This document shows positions 8,169-13,572 of a DNA stretch of 18,302 bases, one piece after another. A program made the position numbers and the translations under genes. Source of the stretch: Nitrospinaceae bacterium (GTDB lineage Bacteria; Nitrospinota; Nitrospinia; Nitrospinales; VA-1); contig JAPYPM010000012.1 in assembly GCA_029937635.1 (NCBI GenBank), forward strand, positions 1 through 18,302. Direction: 5' to 3'. Numbering within the stretch: position 1 is the stretch's first letter; every line of letters begins with the position of its first letter. The notes beneath the pieces are model-generated. The model was not told the origin of the DNA. It saw only the letters and a program-made list of their open reading frames with translations, and made no database searches.

Positions 8169-9122
8169 ATGACAACAAATTCGGTTACACAGGCTGGGCA
8201 AAATAAAAATAGTTTGCAACTGGTTGGTTTAACTCCTTTAGTCAAACTAAATAATATCACTCCGAAAAACGGGGCAAACATATATGCTAAGCTCGAGTGT
8301 TTCAACCCAGGTGGCAGCGTCAAAGATAGGATCGCGAAAGCAATGGTGGAAGATGCCGAAGATCGCGGTATATTGAAACCAGGCTCCACAATAATTGAAG
8401 CTACTAGCGGCAATACAGGAATTGGCCTTGCTATGGTCGGAGCAGTTAAGGGTTATAAAGTTATTCTCGTCATGTCAGAGAATATGAGTAGCGAACGAAG
8501 GATGATGCTTGAAAGTTTTGGAGCGAAAACAGAATTAAGTCGTGCCGAATTCGGGATGGAGGGTACTATTGAAAGAGCGGAAGAGCTTTTGGTTAAAAAC
8601 CCAGATTATTTTATGCCAGAACAGTTCAACAATCCGGCTAATCCTGAAATTCACAGGAAGACTACTGGGCCTGAAATAGTCTGTGCTATGAATGAAAAAA
8701 AAGTTGATGTATTTGTGGCTGGAGTTGGCACTGGAGGAACCATTACGGGTGTTGGGGAATACCTCAAACAACATAATAAGGATATTAAAATCGTTGCCGT
8801 AGAACCAGAGACATCTGCCGTTCTCTCTGGGAAAAACCCAGGTCCACATAAAATACAAGGAATCGGAGCTGGTTTTAAGCCAAAGGTTTTAAATATAGAT
8901 ATTCTCGACTCAATTAGACCTGTTTCTGATGATGACGCTTACCATTGTTCGAGAAGGCTAGGAAAAGAAGAAGGAATTTCTGCTGGCATTTCAGCAGGTG
9001 CGGCCTGTTTTGCAGCCTGTGAATTAGCCAAGGAATTAGGGCCTGAAAAAAACATTGTTGTGATGATTCCTGACACCGCTGAAAGATATTTTAGTTTTTA
9101 CCAATATTTTCAAGAAAGTTGA
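8169..9122 (+). CDS. cysK: Cysteine synthase (O-acetylserine sulfhydrylase family, PLP fold type II)
   Basis: PLP enzyme that replaces the side-chain leaving group of an activated serine with sulfide to make cysteine; 317 residues, normal for the family. The Schiff-base lysine is K52 in NPGGSVKDR. The substrate-binding asparagine loop is TSGNTG, the PLP phosphate loop is GTGGTITG, and the C-terminal part has IQGIGAGFKP and IPDTAERY. The IQGIGAGF segment matches O-acetylserine-type CysK rather than the phosphoserine-type enzyme. The usual GISSGA is GISAGAA here. It is the first gene after the promoter at 8106-8135 and lies four bases before threonine synthase. In this setting it may use free sulfide, while the second synthase downstream serves the carrier protein; that division of labour is inference. 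Confidence 0.92.
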   Translation: MTTNSVTQAGQNKNSLQLVGLTPLVKLNNITPKNGANIYAKLECFNPGGSVKDRIAKAMVEDAEDRGILKPGSTIIEATSGNTGIGLAMVGAVKGYKVILVMSENMSSERRMMLESFGAKTELSRAEFGMEGTIERAEELLVKNPDYFMPEQFNNPANPEIHRKTTGPEIVCAMNEKKVDVFVAGVGTGGTITGVGEYLKQHNKDIKIVAVEPETSAVLSGKNPGPHKIQGIGAGFKPKVLNIDILDSIRPVSDDDAYHCSRRLGKEEGISAGISAGAACFAACELAKELGPEKNIVVMIPDTAERYFSFYQYFQES

Positions 9123-9126
9123 TTTC

Positions 9127-10368
9127 ATGGGAAATGTAAAAGGATTGAAATGTAAAGAGTGTAAAAGAGAGTTTCCTAAGGAAGCCATTCATGTATGCGA
9201 ATATTGCTTCGGCCCTCTTGAGGTTGACTATGACTACGAAAAAATCAGCAAAATAATCACGCGTCAATCTATATTATCAGGTCCTCCTTCCATGTGGCGC
9301 TATAAAGAGCTAATGCCGTTAGATGAAGAGAATAAAGTCGGTGATCATGTAGGGTTTACACCTTTGGTCCGTGCAAAAAACCTGGGCAAAGTTCTGGGTT
9401 TAAACAATCTTTACATCAAAAATGATTCTGTGAACCACCCTACTTTTTCATTCAAAGATAGGGTAGTAGCAGTAGCAGTATCTAAAGCAATAGAGTTAGG
9501 TTTTGATACAATCTCATGCGCATCTACTGGTAACTTAGCTAATTCTGTTGCTGCACATTCTGCAGAAGCAGGTCTGAAAAGCTTTATATTTATTCCAGTA
9601 GGGTTAGAGTCAGGGAAAATTTTAGGGACTAATATTTATGGAACTAATTTAATTTCAGTCGATGGCTCTTACGATGATGTAAATAGACTTTGCAGTGAAA
9701 TAGCAGTGGATCATAAATGGGCTTTTGTAAATATTAATATACGTCCTTATTATGGTGATGGATCCAGATCCTATGGCTATGAGATAGCTGAGCAGATGGG
9801 TTGGAAAACCCCTGATAATGTAATTGTACCTGTTGCAGGGAGCTCACTCATCACAAAAATCTGGAAAGCATTTCATGAGTTTGAATGTCTGGGTCTTTTA
9901 GATGGAAAAGTTCAGTCCAAAATTTTTGCAGCACAAGCTACTGGATGTTCTCCCGTAACAACTGCTATAAAAAATGGAACTGATGTAATTACTCCAGTCA
10001 AACCAAATACCATAGCAAAGTCTATTGCGATTGGTAATCCTGCAGATGGTTATTATGGTGTTAAAACCACACAAGATAGTGGGGGCTATGGAGAAGATGT
10101 AAATGATGAGGAAATTGTGTTAGCAATGAAACTTCTTGCAGAGACAGAAGGTATTTTCACTGAAACTGCTGGTGGTGTAACTGTTGGAGTTACAAAAAAA
10201 CTGGTTCAGCAAGGCCGTATCAAATCAGATGAGACAACAGTGATCTGTATAACAGGGAATGGTCTTAAAACAGTTGAAGCATTAAATGGTCAGTATGCTG
10301 ATCCTGTTGTAATTGAGCCTAAGTTGAAGAAATTTGAAGAAATATATTCTAATCGTGCAACCGCATAA
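9127..10368 (+). CDS. thrC: Threonine synthase with N-terminal zinc ribbon
   Basis: PLP fold type II enzyme converting O-phosphohomoserine to threonine, 413 residues. The N-terminus is a zinc ribbon with Cys9, Cys12, Cys24 and Cys27 (CKECKREF, CEYCFGPLE), as in the shorter bacterial/archaeal ThrC class. The PLP lysine is K110 in FSFKDRVVA. The asparagine loop is CASTGNLANS, the phosphate-binding region lies near PVAGSSLITKI, and the C-terminal motif is CITGNGLKT. It starts four bases after the cysteine synthase stop and precedes the sulfur-carrier gene by 22 bases, so it is probably cotranscribed with sulfur-transfer genes. Threonine synthase is the natural call. Because O-phosphohomoserine can also be a sulfhydrylation substrate in some lineages, a role in homocysteine synthesis cannot be excluded from sequence. 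Confidence 0.9.
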   Translation: MGNVKGLKCKECKREFPKEAIHVCEYCFGPLEVDYDYEKISKIITRQSILSGPPSMWRYKELMPLDEENKVGDHVGFTPLVRAKNLGKVLGLNNLYIKNDSVNHPTFSFKDRVVAVAVSKAIELGFDTISCASTGNLANSVAAHSAEAGLKSFIFIPVGLESGKILGTNIYGTNLISVDGSYDDVNRLCSEIAVDHKWAFVNINIRPYYGDGSRSYGYEIAEQMGWKTPDNVIVPVAGSSLITKIWKAFHEFECLGLLDGKVQSKIFAAQATGCSPVTTAIKNGTDVITPVKPNTIAKSIAIGNPADGYYGVKTTQDSGGYGEDVNDEEIVLAMKLLAETEGIFTETAGGVTVGVTKKLVQQGRIKSDETTVICITGNGLKTVEALNGQYADPVVIEPKLKKFEEIYSNRATA

Positions 10369-10375
10369 CAGCTTT

Positions 10376-10381
10376 AAGGAG
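10376..10381 (+). promoter_or_regulatory. Strong Shine-Dalgarno site for the sulfur-carrier gene
   Basis: AAGGAG sits nine bases before the ATG at 10391. It is one of the clearest ribosome binding sites in the window, where most genes have weak ones, and suggests high translation of the small carrier protein compared with its neighbours. Confidence 0.7.
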
Positions 10382-10390
10382 ATTTAAACT

Positions 10391-10675
10391 ATGGCTATTA
10401 AGGTAAGAATTCCTACCCCTTTAATGAAACTAACAAGTAACAAGTCTGAAGTGTCGGCTGAAGGAGAAACCATTTCTGATATTATCAACAACCTAGAAAA
10501 TCAATTCAACGGTATAAAAGATCGTATTTGTGATGAAAGTGGGGCACCTAGGCGGTTTATAAATATTTACATAAATGAAGAAGATATTCGTTTTCTAGAA
10601 GGTGAGAAGACAGTCGTGAAAGATGGGGACGAAATTTCAATTATCCCAGCTATTGCAGGTGGAATTGGAGCTTAG
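10391..10675 (+). CDS. cysO: CysO-like sulfur carrier protein (ThiS/MoaD ubiquitin fold) with tail after Gly-Gly
   Basis: Small ubiquitin-fold protein, 94 residues, that carries sulfur as a C-terminal thiocarboxylate. The C-terminal half, FINIYINEEDIRFLEGE then KDGDEISIIPAIAGG, follows the pattern of mycobacterial CysO, the sulfur donor for CysM, more closely than MoaD or ThiS. The functional Gly-Gly is at residues 90-91 but is followed by Ile-Gly-Ala, so the carrier as translated is not ready for adenylation. Relatives with such tails (QbsE, HcyS) are trimmed by a JAMM/Mec-type metalloprotease, and no such gene lies in this window. The stop codon shares one base with the GTG start of the MoeB-like activator. 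A molybdopterin role as MoaD is the main alternative, less likely given the flanking cysteine synthases. Confidence 0.85.
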   Translation: MAIKVRIPTPLMKLTSNKSEVSAEGETISDIINNLENQFNGIKDRICDESGAPRRFINIYINEEDIRFLEGEKTVVKDGDEISIIPAIAGGIGA

Positions 10676-11481
10676 TGATCGAATTCACCGACGAACAGAT
10701 AGAACGCTATAGCCGTCATATAATTCTTCCTGAGGTAGGTGGTTCCGGCCAGCAAAAAATGCTTGAAGCAAGGGTTCTTCTTTTGGGAGCAGGGGGTCTA
10801 GGCTCCCCTGCTGCGTATTACCTTGCTGCCGCAGGTATAGGAAACCTTGGGATTGTTGACTTCGATCAGGTCGACCTTAGTAACCTTCAAAGACAAATCA
10901 TTCATTCTACAGAACGCATTGGAATGCTGAAAACCGAATCAGCAAAAAAAACTATCAACGCCCTTAATCCTGATGTAAAAGTCACCCTTTATAACGAGAA
11001 AATGGATTCAAGTAATATCAAAAGTTTTATAAAAGACTATGATTACGTTGTAGACGGGTCAGATAATTTTCCAACACGGTATCTAGTAAATGATGCCTGT
11101 GTTATGGAAAATAAAACCCTGATTCACGGGAGTATTTACAGATTCGAAGGACAGGTCACGGTTTTTAAACCGAATAGTGGACCTTGTTACAGGTGTTTAT
11201 ATCCAGAACCGCCCCCTCCTGGAATGGCTCCAAACTGTCAAGAAGGAGGAGTCCTAGGGGTTTTAGCAGGTATTATAGGTAACCTGCAAGTTGTTGAAGT
11301 CTTGAAGCTAATACTTGGAATCGGAGAACCACTTGTGGGGAAACTCCTCATATATGACGCTCTCAAAACTGAATTTAGAAACCTAAAGTTACGCAAAGAC
11401 GCAAGTTGTCCTTTATGTGGTGAAGAACCAACTATTAAGAAATTGATAGATTATGAAGAGTTTTGTGGGTTACAAAAATAA
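10675..11481 (+). CDS. moeB: E1-like adenylyltransferase MoeB/ThiF/MoeZ family (sulfur-carrier activation)
   Basis: Adenylates the C-terminal glycine of a ubiquitin-fold sulfur carrier, the first step to its thiocarboxylate. The 268 residues show the nucleotide loop GAGGLGS (38-44), VDFDQVDLSNLQRQ (61-74), DGSDNFPTR with Asp130, zinc-binding pairs Cys171/Cys174 and Cys245/Cys248, and Cys188 in PNCQEGG at the position of the family's conserved cysteine. The length equals MoeB; the C-terminal rhodanese domain of MoeZ is absent, so sulfur must come from a separate donor. GTG at 10675 is the start because it overlaps the carrier stop by one base and gives the canonical opening with ERYSRHIILPE. 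The carrier gene just upstream is its obvious partner. A strong terminator follows within 25 bases. Confidence 0.9.
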   Translation: MIEFTDEQIERYSRHIILPEVGGSGQQKMLEARVLLLGAGGLGSPAAYYLAAAGIGNLGIVDFDQVDLSNLQRQIIHSTERIGMLKTESAKKTINALNPDVKVTLYNEKMDSSNIKSFIKDYDYVVDGSDNFPTRYLVNDACVMENKTLIHGSIYRFEGQVTVFKPNSGPCYRCLYPEPPPPGMAPNCQEGGVLGVLAGIIGNLQVVEVLKLILGIGEPLVGKLLIYDALKTEFRNLKLRKDASCPLCGEEPTIKKLIDYEEFCGLQK

Positions 11482-11504
11482 GGGTACATACATACACCTG
11501 AAAC

Positions 11505-11533
11505 ACGTTTCTTTAAATAAGAGACGTTTTTTT
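11505..11533 (+). terminator. Intrinsic terminator after moeB
   Basis: ACGTTTCTT (11505-11513) and AAGAGACGT (11519-11527) form a nine-pair stem with one G-U pair and a five-base loop TAAAT. A run of T (11528-11533) follows directly. It ends the cysK-thrC-cysO-moeB unit only 36 bases before the next start codon, so the second cysteine synthase depends on read-through or on a promoter packed into that gap. Confidence 0.8.
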
Positions 11534-11568
11534 ATTATGATATCTAATTCGAAATATCAAATAACAAG

Positions 11569-12570
11569 ATGAAACTATCACTTCCAACTGAAGTGCAAAC
11601 TCCTACTTGCCCAGTCATCGCTGACACTTCAGTACTAAAAACAATAGGGAATACCCCTCTTATTAGAATAAAAAATATCGGTAAGGAATTTAAGGACGTC
11701 ACTATTTTTGCCAAAGCCGAATGGAAAAATGCTGGGGGATCAGTTAAGTCTCGCCCTGCTCTCAGAATGATCGAGGATGGAGAAAAATCTGGTAGACTGA
11801 CAAAAAATAAAATCATACTAGACTCAACTTCAGGAAATACAGGCATAGCCTATGCCCTTATTGGAAAGATAAAGGGCTATAAAGTAAAACTGGTGATGCC
11901 TGCTAATGTTTGCAAAGAAAGAAAAGGCTTGATGGCAGATTTTTATGGCGCTGAGATTGTCACCTCAAGCCCATTTGAAGGCTCTGACGGTGCGATTCTT
12001 CTTGCAAGAAAAATCTACCAAGAAAACCCTGAGCTTTATTTCATGCCAGATCAGTATAACAATGACTCTAACTGGAAAGCTCACTACGACACAACCGCAC
12101 CAGAAATTTGGGAACAAACAGACCATAAAGTCACCCATTTCATCGCTGGAATTGGGACAGGAGGAACCATTATGGGAACTACCAAAAAACTTAAAGAATT
12201 AAACCCAGAAATTCAAGGTTTTGCAATGGAACCTAAAGAAGAACTTCATGGGCTAGAAGGATTAAAACATATGGCCAGCTCAATTGTTCCTGGAATTTTT
12301 AAAGAAGAGTTTCTGGATGGGAAAATAAGCGTACTAACAGAAGAAGCTTACGATATGGTGGAAACCCTCGAAAAAGAGGAAGGAATTCTGGTCGGGCAGT
12401 CGTCAGCTGCTGCCCTTTGTGGAGCATTAGAGTTAGCACGAAGAATAAAAAAAGGAATTATTGTAACCATCTTTCCTGATAGTTGTGATCGGTGTTATAT
12501 AAATTTTGGTAAATTTAAAGAATACTACGAAGAAAACCAATCTCACAAACTACCTAAAGCGGATGCATAA
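11569..12570 (+). CDS. cysM: CysM-like cysteine synthase (divergent; possible carrier-dependent or O-phosphoserine type)
   Basis: Second PLP fold type II cysteine synthase, 333 residues. The PLP lysine is K60 in NAGGSVKSR (KSR instead of the usual KDR). The asparagine loop is TSGNTG and the phosphate loop is GTGGTIMG. In place of the CysK motif IQGIGAGF it has HGLEGLKHMASSIVPGIF. This lines up with the segment of mycobacterial CysM whose arginine binds the phosphate of O-phosphoserine; here a lysine (K233) could do so. Near the C-terminus FPDSCDRCY puts two cysteines (306, 309) where relatives have small or aromatic residues, and a charged 20-residue tail follows. It lies just after the sulfur-carrier genes and 14 bases before a ferredoxin gene. 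Carrier-dependent cysteine synthesis is inferred from context; cystathionine beta-synthase is a less likely alternative. Confidence 0.85.
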   Translation: MKLSLPTEVQTPTCPVIADTSVLKTIGNTPLIRIKNIGKEFKDVTIFAKAEWKNAGGSVKSRPALRMIEDGEKSGRLTKNKIILDSTSGNTGIAYALIGKIKGYKVKLVMPANVCKERKGLMADFYGAEIVTSSPFEGSDGAILLARKIYQENPELYFMPDQYNNDSNWKAHYDTTAPEIWEQTDHKVTHFIAGIGTGGTIMGTTKKLKELNPEIQGFAMEPKEELHGLEGLKHMASSIVPGIFKEEFLDGKISVLTEEAYDMVETLEKEEGILVGQSSAAALCGALELARRIKKGIIVTIFPDSCDRCYINFGKFKEYYEENQSHKLPKADA

Positions 12571-12584
12571 AAATATCTCACATA

Positions 12585-12908
12585 ATGCCTAGATTTCGTA
12601 AGCACCTTTTTATCTGCAATAACAAACGCTCAGAAGATGACCCTCGAGGTTCATGCTCCAAAAAAAATTCAGACAGCCTAATAGACTACGCTAAAAAACG
12701 TATCCATGAATTAGGACTAAAAAAAGAAATTAGAGTCAATAAAGCAGGTTGTCTTGATGCCTGTGCTTACGGGCCTGCTATGGTTGTCTACCCAGATGAC
12801 ACTTGGTACTCTCCTAAAACAAAAAATGACATAGAGATCATTTTAGAAAACCATATTCAAAATAATAATCTAGCTAAAGAATTAGTTATTGATTTTAAAA
12901 AAAAATAA
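12585..12908 (+). CDS. Thioredoxin-fold [2Fe-2S] ferredoxin
   Basis: Small soluble iron-sulfur protein of 107 residues. Cysteines at 11, 24, 56 and 60 (FICNNKR, GSCSKK, AGCLDACAYGP) follow the spacing of the thioredoxin-like [2Fe-2S] ferredoxins and of the NuoE-like cluster domain. Family members bind one [2Fe-2S] cluster, but their redox partners are mostly unknown. It starts 14 bases after the CysM-like gene, so the two are probably cotranscribed. A redox service to sulfur assimilation is possible but unproven. The C-terminus is lysine-rich. No strong ribosome binding site is visible, which fits translational coupling. The family call is secure; the role is not. Confidence 0.88.
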   Translation: MPRFRKHLFICNNKRSEDDPRGSCSKKNSDSLIDYAKKRIHELGLKKEIRVNKAGCLDACAYGPAMVVYPDDTWYSPKTKNDIEIILENHIQNNNLAKELVIDFKKK

Positions 12909-12921
12909 ACTTTTTTGCACT

Positions 12922-13000
12922 CATTCGTACGTTTACCCCATTGGCTTTTATTTACGCAATCCCACAGTAAGAAAATTAACGTACAATGCTAAGTTTTTTT
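12922..13000 (+). other. Structured intergenic element: nested inverted repeats followed by a T-run
   Basis: The outer arms CATT-C-GTACGTT (12922-12933) and AACGTACAATG (12978-12988) pair over 11 bases with a single bulged C. Inside lies a second small hairpin (12940-12945 with 12956-12960). Seven T residues follow at 12994-13000, five bases beyond the outer stem. It begins 13 bases after the ferredoxin stop and could be that operon's terminator or a small structured RNA. The gap before the T-run makes it an imperfect terminator. Confidence 0.4.
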
Positions 13001-13021
13001 CTTGATACTAGTTACGATAAC

Positions 13022-13064
13022 CTGAGATTTTTACGAAAAAATAATTTAATCTAAGTAAACTCAG
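13022..13064. repeat. Bulged inverted repeat upstream of the pilZ gene
   Basis: CTGAG plus TTTAC (13022-13034, separated by a three-base bulge) pair with GTAAA plus CTCAG (13055-13064) around a 20-base A/T-rich loop, about 50 bases before the PilZ start codon. It could be an operator or an mRNA leader hairpin. No convincing promoter boxes stand next to it. Confidence 0.3.
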
Positions 13065-13113
13065 ATCTTGCAAAAAAAATAACTAAATACTCATAAAGAA
13101 TAAAATAAATCAC

Positions 13114-13497
13114 ATGGGTTTTGATAAAGGTAAAAGAACATCATTACGAGTCGGCATAAAAAAATTAACAAGCATAATAAAAATTGGTACGCAATATGAG
13201 GTAGTGGAAGGCGATCACAAAACAATAATCAAAGATATCAAAGTTATGGATATGTCAACTGGCGGGTTGTGTATACATTCTAACGAACCAATTGAAATAG
13301 ATGTCTCTTTTGATTTAGAAATATTCAAAACTGAAAATCTGGGTGCTAATATAATTCGATGCATAAGTATTCGTTCTGATTTTAATGAAGATCCGCTTTA
13401 CAATAAAAGTTATTATGAGATAGGTATAAGGTTCGAAAAACCAAACACTGATTATTTAAAGAATCTTTTCAAACTTGCTATTGAAAAAAAACTGTAG
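13114..13497 (+). CDS. PilZ domain protein (predicted c-di-GMP receptor)
   Basis: Single-domain cytoplasmic protein of 127 residues. The two c-di-GMP-binding elements of PilZ are both present: RTSLR (Arg8 to Arg12, the RxxxR motif) in the N-terminal arm and DMSTGG (Asp46-Gly51, the D/NxSxxG motif) on the first strand of the barrel. YEIGIRFEKP near residue 110 is the usual closing strand. It should therefore bind c-di-GMP. Which output it controls cannot be read from the sequence, as there is no fused effector domain. It stands alone, 205 bases after the ferredoxin and convergent with the NHL-repeat gene. The nearby T2SS is a conceivable but unsupported target. Confidence 0.88.
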   Translation: MGFDKGKRTSLRVGIKKLTSIIKIGTQYEVVEGDHKTIIKDIKVMDMSTGGLCIHSNEPIEIDVSFDLEIFKTENLGANIIRCISIRSDFNEDPLYNKSYYEIGIRFEKPNTDYLKNLFKLAIEKKL

Positions 13498-13500
13498 TTT

Positions 13501-13560
13501 GTATTTAGAACCAAATACCATATACTTTTCTTATTCTGGTGCAAAGCATATCTAAAGTAT
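13501..13560. terminator. Weak hairpins between convergent genes
   Basis: GTATTT (13501-13506) and AAATAC (13513-13518) form a perfect six-pair stem with a six-base loop. ATACTTT (13522-13528) and AAAGTAT (13554-13560) form a second, wider one. They fill the 75-base gap between the pilZ stop and the convergent NHL gene stop. Neither strand has a long T-run after a stem, so a bidirectional terminator is only a possibility. Confidence 0.25.
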
Positions 13561-13572
13561 GAAATAGGTTAA

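Noticed and set aside
8535..8858. 107-codon minus-strand open frame inside the first cysteine synthase
   Set aside because: Antisense to conserved enzyme motifs, with no protein features of its own.
12901..12917. A-run followed by T-run at the ferredoxin stop as a terminator
   Set aside because: The stem would be A-T pairs only, with no G-C pairs, and is too weak. The structure at 12922-13000 is the better candidate.
13002..13030. TTGATA at 13002 as a -35 box for pilZ
   Set aside because: No acceptable -10 hexamer lies 16-18 bases downstream.
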